Assembly (NCBI GenBank): GCA_965263205.1
Contig: CBDHHF010000035.1
Location: 620,001 to 684,000 of the forward strand
Reading direction: 5' to 3'
DNA from: JBCCIM01 sp965263205
Lineage (GTDB): Bacteria; Bacteroidota; Rhodothermia; Rhodothermales; JAHQVL01
Length of the DNA: 64,000 nucleotides
Numbering within the stretch: position 1 is the stretch's first letter; every line of letters begins with the position of its first letter. The notes under the pieces are model-generated. The model saw nothing but the letters and a program-made list of their open reading frames with translations. It was not told where the DNA came from and did not search any database. Of the stretch, positions 53,148-63,727 are shown one piece after another. The translations under genes and the position numbers were made by a program.

Positions 53148-55241
53148 ATGGGATTGATGACCAAAATGCGGGAGAACACGAAGTATGTTCTCTACTTTGT
53201 TGTAGTAGCGTTTGGCATCCTGTTTATGCTGCAAGACGCTGGCACCTTTGATTTTGTAGGCACCAATACGGCCACAGAAATCATCAAGGTAAACGGCCAG
53301 CCGATTTCTTACGAACAATACCGGAACGTTCTGGATAACCAGACGCGCCTCTACCAGAACCGCACGGGCGAAAGCATGACCCAGCAGGCGATGGATAATG
53401 CGCGGGATCAGGTATACAACCAACTGGTTGATGGTGTCCTGATCGAACAAGAAATGGACCGACTGGGCATTAAAGTAACCGACGGCGAGTTGGTTGACCT
53501 CGTTTTGGGCGATGACCCCCACCCGATGGTTGTTAGCACGTTTAGTGACGCCAATGGCAATCTGGACCGGACGCTCCTCCAGAGTTTCATTGACGACCCA
53601 ACAGCCAGCCAGCAGTGGTCCATGCTCGAAGCGCAGTTGCGCGATACCCGCCGGCGCGAAAAGCTCCAGAAACTGGTCGAAGCCACCGTTCGCGTCTCTG
53701 AAGAAGACGTAAAGGAAGAGCACCGCAAAAACAACCTGAAGGTTGATACACGCTTTGTAGCCCTGCGTTACGCGACGGTCCCCGACGACTCGATTTCTTT
53801 TGGTGATAGCGATCTTCGGAGCTACTATAACGACAACAAAGAAGACTTCAAGCGCAAAAAATCGTACACGCTCGACTATGTCTCGATTCCTAAGCTGCCT
53901 TCTACGCAGGATACGCTTACAATAATGGATGAGATGACAGACCTGAAAACCAGGTTTGCGGAAGCAGAGAGTGATTCGCTGTTCCTCACGCGATTTGCCT
54001 CTGCACGGCCTTACGCAAGCGCATTTTTCGTAGCAGATGACCTCGAGTACGACCTCGGCGTTGCAGTGTACGAAGACCTTACGCCACAGCGTATCATTGG
54101 GCCTATGATTGTAGGCAATGAAGTCCGCCTCATCAAAATCCAGGAAGTAGCTGACGGCGAAGACGAATTGATTCGTGCACGCCACATCCTCTTCAGAATC
54201 ACCGATCCGACTGACGAAGGTAAAAGCAAAACACGCAGTGAAGCGCTGTCAGTTAAATCGCGCCTCGAAGCCGGCGAAGATTTCGGTACCTTGGCCAAAC
54301 TCTTCTCCAGCGATAACGGAAGCGCCGTTCGCGGCGGCGATCTGGGCTGGTTTGGCCGTGGCAAAATGGTTGAGCCATTCGAAAACGCTGCATTTGGTGC
54401 ACGCGAAGGACGTATCGTAGGTCCGATCGAAACCAATTTTGGCTACCACCTGATCGAGGTCACCGACAAAACTGATCAGCAGGTACGTCTGGCCGACTAC
54501 GCACAAATTATCGAGCCTTCCGTTACAACGATCAATATCATTGCTGAGAAACTGAGTGATCTCGAGTTCTACGCTGACGAATCAGATGACTTCCGCGGTG
54601 AAGCAGAGAAGCTTAACCTGGAAGTGAAAGAAGTGCAGGTGCAGAGCGAACAGACCTACATCTCAGGCATCGGTAACAGCCGGCAGTTGCGCAACTTCAT
54701 GGAATCATCCAGCGAAGGCTCCATCAGCCCGGTTGTTGAGCTCGACGAAGCATTTGTTGTTGCCCAGCTTGCTGCTGAAACACCAGAGGGCTACCGCTCA
54801 TTCGACGAAGTGAAAGCTGAAATCGAACCACGTGCCAAGCTGGAGAAAAAGAAAGCATATCAGTACGCAAAAATGAGGAAAGCATTTGACGCGGGTGGCT
54901 TTGATGGACTTGCCTCTTCCCTCAATGCTACCGAACGCACGGTTACCGCCGTCACGCACAACACACGTTCTGTTGCAGAACTTGGTAATGATCCCATCTT
55001 CAAAGGTACAGTATTGAGCCTTGCAGATGGTCAGACGTCAAACGTCATTGAAGGCCAAAACGGTGTATTTGTCGTACGTGCTACCAAAGTTGAGCAGCCG
55101 GCAGAAATTTCAGATGCGCAGCGCGTTCAACTCGAAACGCAGCTCAATACGCAACTAAAGCAGCAGGCTACGCGCGACTGGCTAACGTCACTTAGAGACC
55201 AGGCGGATATCGAAGATAATCGACGCTTTTTCTCGCAGTGA
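53148..55241 (+). CDS. ppiD: PpiD/SurA-type peptidyl-prolyl isomerase chaperone
   Basis: 697 residues. One N-terminal membrane helix (residues 13-32, YVLYFVVVAFGILFMLQDAG), a SurA-like N-terminal chaperone region (about 40-240) and a parvulin domain (about 338-435: RARHILFRI, then GEDFGTLAKLFSSDNGSAVR and GGDLGWFGRGKMVEPFENAA). The remainder is helical. It is inner-membrane anchored with the bulk in the periplasm and assists folding of exported proteins. A terminator follows at 55283-55314. Not part of the flagellar set. Confidence 0.87.
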   Translation: MGLMTKMRENTKYVLYFVVVAFGILFMLQDAGTFDFVGTNTATEIIKVNGQPISYEQYRNVLDNQTRLYQNRTGESMTQQAMDNARDQVYNQLVDGVLIEQEMDRLGIKVTDGELVDLVLGDDPHPMVVSTFSDANGNLDRTLLQSFIDDPTASQQWSMLEAQLRDTRRREKLQKLVEATVRVSEEDVKEEHRKNNLKVDTRFVALRYATVPDDSISFGDSDLRSYYNDNKEDFKRKKSYTLDYVSIPKLPSTQDTLTIMDEMTDLKTRFAEAESDSLFLTRFASARPYASAFFVADDLEYDLGVAVYEDLTPQRIIGPMIVGNEVRLIKIQEVADGEDELIRARHILFRITDPTDEGKSKTRSEALSVKSRLEAGEDFGTLAKLFSSDNGSAVRGGDLGWFGRGKMVEPFENAAFGAREGRIVGPIETNFGYHLIEVTDKTDQQVRLADYAQIIEPSVTTINIIAEKLSDLEFYADESDDFRGEAEKLNLEVKEVQVQSEQTYISGIGNSRQLRNFMESSSEGSISPVVELDEAFVVAQLAAETPEGYRSFDEVKAEIEPRAKLEKKKAYQYAKMRKAFDAGGFDGLASSLNATERTVTAVTHNTRSVAELGNDPIFKGTVLSLADGQTSNVIEGQNGVFVVRATKVEQPAEISDAQRVQLETQLNTQLKQQATRDWLTSLRDQADIEDNRRFFSQ

Positions 55242-55282
55242 TCTGGTAAAAGTTCAAGTTTGCAGCATTCAAGTTTTCCGAC

Positions 55283-55314
55283 AAAAGGCACCCTGAACTT
55301 CAGGGTGTCTTTTT
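55283..55314 (+). terminator. Terminator of the ppiD-like gene
   Basis: AAAGGCACCCTGAA pairs with TTCAGGGTGTCTTT around two bases, followed by more T. It lies 42 bp past the stop. Confidence 0.8.
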
Positions 55315-55349
55315 GGTTTTTAGCAGGTATGTTGCGTCCAAATTTCCCC

Positions 55350-56689
55350 ATGAATCGTCCTCTCCTGCTCATCCTGTTGCTGCTATCCGGTTTCGGCGCA
55401 TGCCCAGGAGTATGCCTCTCCCCTGCCGCTTGCTCGAGCGGTGGTGGACACGCTGTCTTCGCCGGCTTATGGTGGTCGTGGCTACTTGCATGACGCGGAT
55501 GGCAAAACGGCTGCATACATAGCCTCCCATTTCAACACCATGGGCCTTGCCTCGCTAAAGGAAGATTACCTCCAGCCTTTTCCCATTGCCGTCGATGTTT
55601 ATCAAGCAACGCCCACGCTTAGCATCAATGATACACCACTGAAACTGGGCCACGAATTCCTCCCCTTCCCAGGCGCTGCTGCTGATACCCTTTCAAACGG
55701 TGTTTTAATCGATGTCGGTGATGGCGTGTTTATCCCAACGCTTAACCACAACGATTACGCCGGCAAAGATCTACAGGGTGCTATAGCCGTCATGCACCTC
55801 GATGTTACCCCCACGGTCAAAGAAACACTCAACGCAAACGGCAAGGTCGATCCCCTCTTATTGCAAGCAACAAGCCGCGTTGAAATTGCCCGTCACCTGG
55901 GCGCAGCAGCCGTACTGTTAAAGACATCGGGCAATCTCTACGATTTCTATAACCCGGTCAATACCACGATCCCTGTAATGATTGTCGCAGAAGATGCGCT
56001 AAACGCAGCTGCAACAGCCAATCTTGCGTTAGCCACTACACGCGACTGGGAAACAACCACGGCCAATGTCATCGGATACATCCCGGGCACCCATATCCCT
56101 GATCAGTATTACCTGATCACAGCCCACTACGACCATATGGGCAGCATGGGACCGGACCACTACTTTCCCGGTGCAAATGATAACGCAAGCGGCGTTGCAA
56201 TGACCCTTGCGCTCGCTGCACTATTTTAAAGACCATCCACTTCGGCGCTCGATTGTTTTTATTGGGTTTTCGGGAGAAGAAGAAGGCTTGCGCGGCTCTC
56301 GTTATTTTGTCGAAAATCCACTTGTCCCGCTCGAGAATATTCGTTTTTTGATTAATCTGGATATGGTCGCCTCCGGCACAAAAGGGCATCATGGCGGTTG
56401 CCGGCAGCGAATTTTGAAGCAGAATTTGCACGTGCTCTCGGCCGTTGGCGATTCACTGGGCATCGGCCCTGTTGGCAAACGCCCCAATGCCCCTAATAGC
56501 GATCACTACTTCTTTATCGAGCGAATGGCGTTCGCGGCTTCTTTCTTATATACAAACAAGGGACATGCAACCCTACCATCATCCTGCCGACGTACCCGAG
56601 ACGCTCGAACTGGGACGATTTCGATGGATACGTACATCCTTGTTCGTATCCTTCCTGCTTCACCCTCGATCAGCAAGAAAACCGGTAAT
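55350..56689 (+). CDS. M28-family zinc aminopeptidase (several frameshifts)
   Basis: The assembled product has a signal peptide (MNRPLLLILLLLSGFGA), a PA-type insert (residues 60-200) and the M28 metal ligands: TAHYDHMG, GANDNASGVAM, FSGEEEGLRGSRYF, LINLDMVASG and YHHPADVPETLEL. Frame changes are needed near 55402, 56215, 56385, 56430, 56560 and 56620. The motifs are complete in order, so a functional gene with sequence errors is likely. The end is at the TAA 56687-56689 (DQQENR). It would be a secreted peptidase. Confidence 0.68.
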
Positions 56690-56704
56690 TCAACGATACC
56701 CCTG

Positions 56705-59382
56705 ATGAATAACGACAAGATTCCACACTCCCCACACAGCCGGCGCAATTTCCTCAAACAATCAACCCTCGGCACCTCGCTGCTTGTTGTCACACCCGCT
56801 GGCTGAAGAGCATCGGCTGGCTTCAGCTCCGTATCGCCATCGGCTGGACACATCGACGTTGCAGCCCCCCTCCCGCTTGCAGGAGCGTGCGCTGGATTTA
56901 GCACCGGCAAAATGGATCTGGTATCCGGCAAAACGTGTGCTGCAAAACACGGTTGTATTATTTAGGAGAAGACTCTACCTCAATGAAAAACCCGTCTCAG
57001 CGACAGGATGGATCCTGGGCGAGAGCCGCTACCGGCTCTTTGTAAACAACCAACGCCAACAATGGGGCCCCGCACCTTCAGATCCGCGTTGGGCAGAAGC
57101 TGATCCGCTCGACTTGACAGCAAGCCTGCAAGAAGGTGTGAATATCCTGGGCGCCGAAGTAACTGTATTTTGGCCAGGGCGACGGGACATGGCCAATCGG
57201 GAAAGCCGGCTTCATTTTCCATCTCACCCTTACCTTTGCCAATGGCCGGAAGGAAGTGGTTGTATCGGATGATGCATGGCAAACCCATTTGGCGCGCAGT
57301 TGGCCGCCCGGGCAATACAAGCGTTGGTACCTGCGGGCTTTCCAGGAATCGTTTGATGCACGCTACTATCCAGATGGGTGGCTTGATGCCAGTTATCAGC
57401 CTGATGACAACTGGCTGTCAGCGATGGATTTGCAGGGGCCGGCTGACAAACCAGCCATTTGTACAGCAGGACGCGACTACCTCTTTGAGAGCTCGGGAGA
57501 TCCTGACATCGCTCAACTGCGAAAACGCAGCGTTCCGATGTTGCGGGACGAAATGATCTACACGGCTTCGCTAAAAGAAGCCTACACAATCAACTGGCGC
57601 CGGCCTGCTGAAGAGTATTTTGAATCACTCACTCCAAATGCCTTTTCAGCCACGCGTACGAGTATCCCACCGGCAATCAGAACGGGTGAATGGCAGATGC
57701 AAATGGCCGGCGACGGCACAGCTACTGCGCTTACCTTCGAATTCCCCGAGCAAATTGTGGGCTGGCCTTTTTTCACCATCACAGCCCCGGAAGGAACCAT
57801 CGTAGAGCTGATGGTCCACGAAGGCCATAAAATTGGCGGCGCGCCCCTGCTGAACACGCGCTTTCACTCATGGACACGTCTTGTATGCAACGAAGGACTC
57901 AACGAATTTGAGACGTTTGATTTTGAGTCACTGCGCTGGATGCAATTGCACATTCGTAATGCATCAGGCCCTGTAACGATCGCGAATGTAGGTGTCCGCC
58001 GGCGGATGTATCCGTGGCCCCAGCAGCCCGAATGTCAAACAACCGATCCGGTCATCCAACGCGTGTGGGATGCTTCGCTCAACACGCTGTACAATTGCGC
58101 ACAGGATACGATTGTAGACTGTATGGGACGCGAACGCCAGCAATACAGTGGTGATATTGGCCACGTTGTACACGCCGTACACTATGCATTTGGCGCCAAC
58201 CAACAAATTGCACGCTACGTCGACACGTACAGTCAGGGTATCACCTCTGCGGGTTATTTTCTGGATTGCTGGCCGGCGTATGACCGGCTTGCCCGTATCC
58301 CGGAACGGGAACTCCAGCTAACACCATGGGGGCCCCTCCTCGATCACGGCATCGGCCATAATTTTGACGCGTTCCATTACTACAACTACACCGGAGATCT
58401 GGAGGCGCTTCGTGAAGTGTATCCGCGGCTCCTTCGCTTTTTCGACTACTTGCGAGCGTTGAAAGCCGACCAGGATTTGCTGCCCGTCGATAATCTCGGC
58501 GTACCCGTTGTGTGGATGGATACGACGGCCTACAAGCAGCAGCATCATAAAATGTGTGCGTTTAATCTGTATGCAGCCGCCATGATGCAGCATGCGTTGG
58601 CGCCGCTCTGCGAAGCCTTCAATGATCCAGACAAAGCAGCCACTGTGCGTGCCTTTGGCGCCAGGTTACAGGAAGCCTCAATCGGATACTTCTGGAATCG
58701 GGAGGCCCAGTCGTTTGTCATCAACCAACCGTGGATAGCGGAAGAGCGAACGCCCCAGTTTTGTGATCGCTCGATGGCTATGGCGATTATGTATGGCATG
58801 TGTCCAGGCAACCAGATTGCCGGCGCACTCGACTTGCTGGCAACCATGCCTGAAAACGTTGGCATGTCTTACCCCGCCAATGCCGGCTGGCGATTGTGGG
58901 GCCTGGCCGCCGGAGGACGGATCGATGTGGTGATTGATGAACTCCGCAACCGTTGGGGCGCCATGCGGTCTGTGACAGAAAACAATACGCTGTCTGAAAT
59001 GTGGGAGCCCGGCTACGATGACCGCAGCCAATGGAGTCATGCCCCGGTATCACCGCTTTATCTGCTCTACATGGGCATTATGGGGCTGAAACCGACAAGC
59101 CCCGGGTTTGCTACGTATACTTTACAACCACAGCTCGGCGATCTTCCTCAGCTTTCAGTCGGCGCACATACCCGTGTTGGCACGGTTCGCCTGTTCGCCG
59201 AAGGCCCGAAAGGCAATCGCAGGTTCGTGATTGAAGTGCCACCTGAAGGCGAAGGAACGCTAGCTTTACCAGCGCGCGAAGTGGTTCAACTCACGCCGCT
59301 CCCCCCACAAGGAGCACCCGGGCTTCAACATTTTGCGCTGCCGGCAGGACAACGTGTAGAGATGATTCTGCGGCACACATAG
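56705..59382 (+). CDS. GH78 alpha-L-rhamnosidase with Tat-type signal (two frameshifts)
   Basis: Starts MNNDKIPHSPHSRRNFLKQS, a twin-arginine signal, then changes frame near 56800 and again near 57195 (into GFIFHLTLTFANGRKEVVVS). The large part from 57256 is an intact frame: beta domains, then the (alpha/alpha)6 catalytic region with VDCMGRERQQYSGD (GH78 DCPxRER-like, the Glu as likely general acid) near the middle and SLYLLYMGIMGLKP-like sequence near the end. About 890 residues. It releases terminal rhamnose from polysaccharide or glycoside outside the cytoplasm. Frameshifts are probably sequence errors. Confidence 0.72.
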
Positions 59383-59440
59383 CAAGTCATCAATTCAAAG
59401 AACTGATCGCTCGCTGTTGCAGGTTGAAGGTTTTTTGGGT

Positions 59441-60295
59441 TTAGACTTCTGTTGTACCGCGATAGATGGTTTGGACGGGGCCTTCGAGGTACAGGTTTTC
59501 GACAGTTTCGCCTGTATCTTCAAATCCTACCCCCAGGATGCCTCCGGCCATGTGTACGGCAACTGTGGATGCATCAATCAATTGCGTTTTCTTTGCAATG
59601 ACGGCTGAAGCCATCGCGCCTGTGCCGCAAGCCAGCGTTTCATCTTCCACACCCTTTTCGTAGGTGCGCACGTGCAGTTCAGCCGGTGTATTTGCTGTAC
59701 CGCGTTGCATCACAGATACGAAGTTGATGTTCGCGCCGGCGGGTGCAAGTTCAGGTGCATGCCGAAGCGCTTCTCCCAAACGCACAACCGGTGCTTCTGC
59801 AAGTGCGTCCGTAAAGGTTACCAGATGCTCGGTGCCGGTCCAGATGTAGTGTGCCGGCTCATCCAGTTGCGGGTGCGCAAGCTTGTCGCGCGTCAGGTCC
59901 TGAGGTGGTTTCACATAGATCCGGACAGGTGCATCGTCATCTGCAGGGGCTTCGGCAGTATAAACGCCGGCATCAGACTCGAAGCGCATTTGTGCGGCAT
60001 CAACACCCGCAGACCGGGCAAAGCGGGCCAGGCAACGCGCCCCGTTGCCGCACATGGTCCCCAGGCTGCCATCTGCATTGAAATATTTCATCCGATATTG
60101 GTGCTCAGGAGCATCCGGCAGCATGAACGCCAGAATACCATCTGCCCCGATGCCCGTGCGCCTAGGACAGAACCGCCTGGCCAAATCGGAAAGCTCTTCA
60201 GCAGAAAAATTGTAAAATCGATTATCAATAACGATAAAGTCATTACCGTTACCGCTCATTTTTGTAAATTCTAAAACTAGCTTTCGCTTTATCAT
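59441..60295 (-). CDS. dapF: Diaminopimelate epimerase DapF
   Basis: 284 residues from the ATG at 60295 (MIKRKLVLEF); an ATG five codons earlier is possible. FTKMSGNGNDFIVIDNR, TMCGNGARCLARFA with the first catalytic cysteine, and ETLACGTGAMASAVIAKK with the second. It converts LL- to meso-diaminopimelate for lysine and peptidoglycan synthesis, so the wall is DAP-type. Convergent with the rhamnosidase gene and divergent from phoH. Confidence 0.93.
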   Translation of the reverse strand: MIKRKLVLEFTKMSGNGNDFIVIDNRFYNFSAEELSDLARRFCPRRTGIGADGILAFMLPDAPEHQYRMKYFNADGSLGTMCGNGARCLARFARSAGVDAAQMRFESDAGVYTAEAPADDDAPVRIYVKPPQDLTRDKLAHPQLDEPAHYIWTGTEHLVTFTDALAEAPVVRLGEALRHAPELAPAGANINFVSVMQRGTANTPAELHVRTYEKGVEDETLACGTGAMASAVIAKKTQLIDASTVAVHMAGGILGVGFEDTGETVENLYLEGPVQTIYRGTTEV

Positions 60296-60463
60296 TCTTG
60301 CCTTCTGCATGAAACGAATACATCTGGAAAAACATAAGAGTCATTGAGCTGGCAATTCGTTTCCGGCTTTGCTTAACTTCTGCAATCAGATCCGATTCTT
60401 TAAATACATACGTCCGATTCCGGTCTACAGTTAACCGCACCTTCAATCACCACTTTAGTTCAA

Positions 60464-61444
60464 TTGGCGAAAAAGAACCTAACGATAGAACACGTAGAGC
60501 CACTCCTGCTTTTTGGCTCAAACGACCGTTACCTCAAAAAAGTAGAAGCAGCCTTTCCAAAATCAACCATCACAGCCCGCGGCAATAAAGTTGTATTGCA
60601 GGGCAGCGCTGAAGATATCAAGAGCATTGAGCGCGTGATCAACGAGTTGATCACGGTGCTGCAAAAAAATGAATCGCTCACAGAAAATGATGTAGAAACT
60701 GTACTTGCCATTAAGCCGAGTAGTAATGGTGCATCGGACGATCACCCTGCAGCAAACGGCAATACGATTTTGCACACGCCAAGTGGGAACGTCATCAAGG
60801 CAAAAACCCCAAACCAGAAGAAACTGGTTGCAACGGCGCGCAACAACGACCTTGTCTTTGCCATTGGGCCGGCGGGTACGGGGAAAACCTATACAGCTGT
60901 TGCCCTTGCTGTAGCGGCCTTGAAATCGCGTAAGGTACGGCGTATCGTGCTATCCAGGCCGGCCGTTGAAGCCGGCGAGCGCCTCGGCTTCCTGCCTGGT
61001 GACTTCCGCGACAAAGTAGATCCCTACCTCCGTCCACTGTATGATGCGCTTGGTGACATGATTCACCAGGATAAACTGGCAACCTACATTGATCAGAATA
61101 TCGTGGAAATTGTACCCCTGGCGTATATGCGCGGCCGTACGCTGCAGTCTGCTTTTGTAATTCTGGATGAGGCGCAAAACGCCACCCGGCAACAAATGAA
61201 AATGTTCTTGACGCGCCTCGGCCCCAATAGCCGGGCCATTGTCACAGGCGACGCATCCCAGATCGACCTCCCTCGCCGCAGTCAAAGTGGCCTCATCGAA
61301 GCCAGGCACATCCTGTCCGACGTAGAAGGTATCGACTTTGTAGAATTTGGCCGCACAGACGTACTGCGCCACCGCCTCGTAAAAGAAATCATCGAAGCCT
61401 ACGAGGCCCACGAAGAGGAAAAGAAGTTGAAGGTTAAAAGTTGA
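60464..61444 (+). CDS. phoH: PhoH-family ATPase
   Basis: 326 residues from a TTG (60464), no ATG being suitably placed. An N-terminal KH-like segment (15-75) precedes the PhoH domain: Walker A GPAGTGKT at 135-142, LSRPAVEAGERLGFLPGDF and FVILDEAQNATRQQMKMFLT. PhoH proteins are linked to RNA metabolism and stress, often with YbeY. The last codons (KKLKVKS) and stop fall in a TTGAAGGTT-type repeat. Confidence 0.9.
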   Translation: MAKKNLTIEHVEPLLLFGSNDRYLKKVEAAFPKSTITARGNKVVLQGSAEDIKSIERVINELITVLQKNESLTENDVETVLAIKPSSNGASDDHPAANGNTILHTPSGNVIKAKTPNQKKLVATARNNDLVFAIGPAGTGKTYTAVALAVAALKSRKVRRIVLSRPAVEAGERLGFLPGDFRDKVDPYLRPLYDALGDMIHQDKLATYIDQNIVEIVPLAYMRGRTLQSAFVILDEAQNATRQQMKMFLTRLGPNSRAIVTGDASQIDLPRRSQSGLIEARHILSDVEGIDFVEFGRTDVLRHRLVKEIIEAYEAHEEEKKLKVKS

Positions 61445-61512
61445 AGGTTTAAGGTTTGTTGACCCTAGTCGACGTAAACGCACCTTAAACCTTCAACCTT
61501 TCAACCTTGCAA
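61425..61512. repeat. Inverted TTGAAGGTT-type repeat cluster, copy 2
   Basis: Left arm AAGTTGAAGGTTAAAAGTTG and AAGGTTTAAGGTTT (61425-61457); right arm CACCTTAAACCTTCAACCTT and TCAACCTTGC (61481-61510). The phoH stop lies in the left arm. It sits between two convergent genes and can fold into a long hairpin. A partial relative is at about 59418-59440. Confidence 0.65.
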
Positions 61513-61515
61513 CCA

Positions 61516-62547
61516 TTAATTAGCGTCTGCCGGCCAGATGAGGGCGCCTATTTTGTTGATGTATCCCATTTGGCCATCGATGAAGACGCGAGCCAGTTCG
61601 CCGTTGAAGCTCCAGCCTTTGTCGAAACGTGGCTGAATCGCAAATGCACCAGACTCATCCACATAGCCCCATTTCTGCCCGTATTTCACGAGTGCCAGGC
61701 CTTCTGAAAAATCGTAAGCATGGTCAAACTCAAGCCCAATGGCCACTTCGCCATCGCTATCCACAAAGCCCCAACCGCCGGCATCGTATACGCGGGAAAA
61801 ACCATTCGCAAAACTATGAACCCGCTCATAAGGTGCTTCAAAAACACGCTCGTTGTCTGTGTTGATGAAAGAATAGACGCCCTTGTTGTAGGTTAGCGAA
61901 GTCCCTTCACTGAAGGCCCGAGCAACACCATAGTTATCCTTGATCATCAATTCACCAGCCGTATTGATGTATCCCCAAGACCCGCCCGCAGACACAAAGC
62001 CGAACTTTTTCTTGCGTTCAACAGGCGCCAATCCCTCAGAGAAAGAAAGCGCGCTGGCAAATTTGATAGGAATAACTTCTTCGCCCGATGCATTGATATA
62101 GCCCCACCGGGGCTTCCCACCCTTCTTACGCTGAACTGCTGCAAGGCCTTCAGAAAAATCGAGCGCGTCAGAATATTTTGGCTTGATTACTTCTTCGCCG
62201 TCCTTATTGACAAAACCCCACTTCCCTTTCTTGCTTACACGCGCCAGGCCTTCTGAGAAAACATGGACGCGGTCGTAGAGGGCATCAATCACAATTTCCC
62301 CATCTTCATCCACAAAGCCCCACAAACCCGTTATTTTAACGGGGGCAAGGCCCTCAGAGAAGTCGAGGGCTGAGTCAAACCGCGGCTCAATCTGGAGCTC
62401 GCCGGCACCATTGATAAAACCAAAACCGTTACCGCTGCGGACAGGGTACAAACGATCTTGTGCCTGCGCAGAAGACTGAACCAATCCAAAGCCCATGATC
62501 ACCATCAGGGCGCATACAAAGTAATTCCGTTTCAAAGAGGTACGCAT
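61516..62547 (-). CDS. Secreted WG-repeat protein
   Basis: 343 residues from the ATG at 62547 (MRTSLKRNYF), the longer upstream frame having no protein character. A signal peptide (residues 1-29, ending SSAQA) precedes about seven WG repeats (KWGFVNKDGEEVI, RWGYINASGEEVIPIKF, GGWGFVDSDGEVAIGLEFDH, KWGYVDESGAFAIQPRF and others), each with a following FSEGLAPV-type segment. WG repeats form beta structures of unknown function, common in Bacteroidota. Not linked to neighbours by function. Confidence 0.82.
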   Translation of the reverse strand: MRTSLKRNYFVCALMVIMGFGLVQSSAQAQDRLYPVRSGNGFGFINGAGELQIEPRFDSALDFSEGLAPVKITGLWGFVDEDGEIVIDALYDRVHVFSEGLARVSKKGKWGFVNKDGEEVIKPKYSDALDFSEGLAAVQRKKGGKPRWGYINASGEEVIPIKFASALSFSEGLAPVERKKKFGFVSAGGSWGYINTAGELMIKDNYGVARAFSEGTSLTYNKGVYSFINTDNERVFEAPYERVHSFANGFSRVYDAGGWGFVDSDGEVAIGLEFDHAYDFSEGLALVKYGQKWGYVDESGAFAIQPRFDKGWSFNGELARVFIDGQMGYINKIGALIWPADAN

Positions 62548-62713
62548 TTCAGCTAGCCAGAGAGTTAATATACAGCACGGTAGTATCCTGCAAGGCGCAT
62601 CGTCTACGCGCTTTGGCGGTTGATGCGCGTCGCAGGAGTAGCAGATCTTGCTCAAGCGAAGATCCGTGGTGGGTGATAGCGCCAATGTAGCAAAAGCGGC
62701 AAAAAAAAGCTGC

Positions 62714-63586
62714 CTAGAATTGCTGAACGGGCACAAATACATTGTCAATGAGGCGGGTGCGTCCGAAAAAGACAGCCAACGCGATTAAGACCTCTTCTTG
62801 CCCTTCAAGGGTTGTTAAGGGTTGGATGTCAAGGGTATCCACAACTTCGATGTACTGAATCTCCCCCTCTGAGTGGGTTGTAATGTGGTTGGCTACGATA
62901 TCCCGGATGGTTGGAGCATTCCGCTCGCCGGCCTCAATGGCAGCTTTCGCACGTTGTAGCCCTGCCTGTAGTGCCGGCGCTTGCTTTCGCTGTTCGGGCG
63001 TCAGGTATACATTTCTTGAAGAGGCTGCAAGGCCATCTCCCTCACGATACGTAGGCACACCAACCAATTCGATGCCCATATTTAGGTCCTCCGCCATCCG
63101 CCGCAAGATGAGGAACTGCTGGGCATCTTTCAATCCAAAAACACCCAGGTGAGGGCGGCATGCGTTGAACAGCTTCGTCACCACTGTAGTCACCCCTAAA
63201 AAATGCCCCTCGCGGTATGCGCCGCAGAGGTGCTGATCCAACTCTTTGACCTGCACCCAACTCCTATGCCGGGCTTGCGTACCAGGGTACATATCTTCTA
63301 CCCCGGGTACAAAGACGGCGTCTACCCCGCCAAGCTCCTTTAACTTCTCCAAATCAGCTTCGAGCGGCCGTGGGTAAGCGTCAAAGTCTTCATTTGGTCC
63401 AAACTGTGTGGGGTTTACAAAAATTGAAACCGTAACGTGATCTGCCAATGATTTGGCACGAGAAACCAGGGACAGGTGTCCATCATGTAATGCCCCCATA
63501 GTTGGAACGAGCGCGAGCTTTTTGCCGGCGCAACGGTGGGCATCTGCATGTTCTTGCATCGCTGCAACCGTTCTCAGTATTTCCAT
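62714..63586 (-). CDS. panC: Pantothenate synthetase PanC
   Basis: 290 residues. PTMGALHDGHLSLV at 28-41 (the HIGH-type ATP site), SIFVNPTQFGPNEDFDAYPR near 55, then VFGLKDAQQFLILRRM near 148 and LAASSRNVYLTPEQR near 180. It joins pantoate and beta-alanine using ATP in coenzyme A synthesis. It is divergent from fumC. No panB or panD is adjacent. Confidence 0.95.
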   Translation of the reverse strand: MEILRTVAAMQEHADAHRCAGKKLALVPTMGALHDGHLSLVSRAKSLADHVTVSIFVNPTQFGPNEDFDAYPRPLEADLEKLKELGGVDAVFVPGVEDMYPGTQARHRSWVQVKELDQHLCGAYREGHFLGVTTVVTKLFNACRPHLGVFGLKDAQQFLILRRMAEDLNMGIELVGVPTYREGDGLAASSRNVYLTPEQRKQAPALQAGLQRAKAAIEAGERNAPTIRDIVANHITTHSEGEIQYIEVVDTLDIQPLTTLEGQEEVLIALAVFFGRTRLIDNVFVPVQQF

Positions 63587-63727
63587 CGAACCCTCAGGTT
63601 TATTAAATCCGAACTATAAACCACAATTCGCAGTTTCTGTTTTTGATCATACACAAATTCGGTTAAATTCCTGCTCCCTGAGCAAATAACATTATTCTAA
63701 AAAACAACCAGGCCCTGGTGTATACAT

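Noticed and set aside
53040..54185. Long minus-strand open frame of 381 codons
   Set aside because: It is antisense to the ppiD-like gene, has no domain-like sequence, and the plus-strand product has clear family motifs.
60249..60446. Minus-strand 65-codon frame upstream of dapF
   Set aside because: It overlaps the dapF start in another frame, lacks motifs, and lies in the phoH-dapF promoter region.
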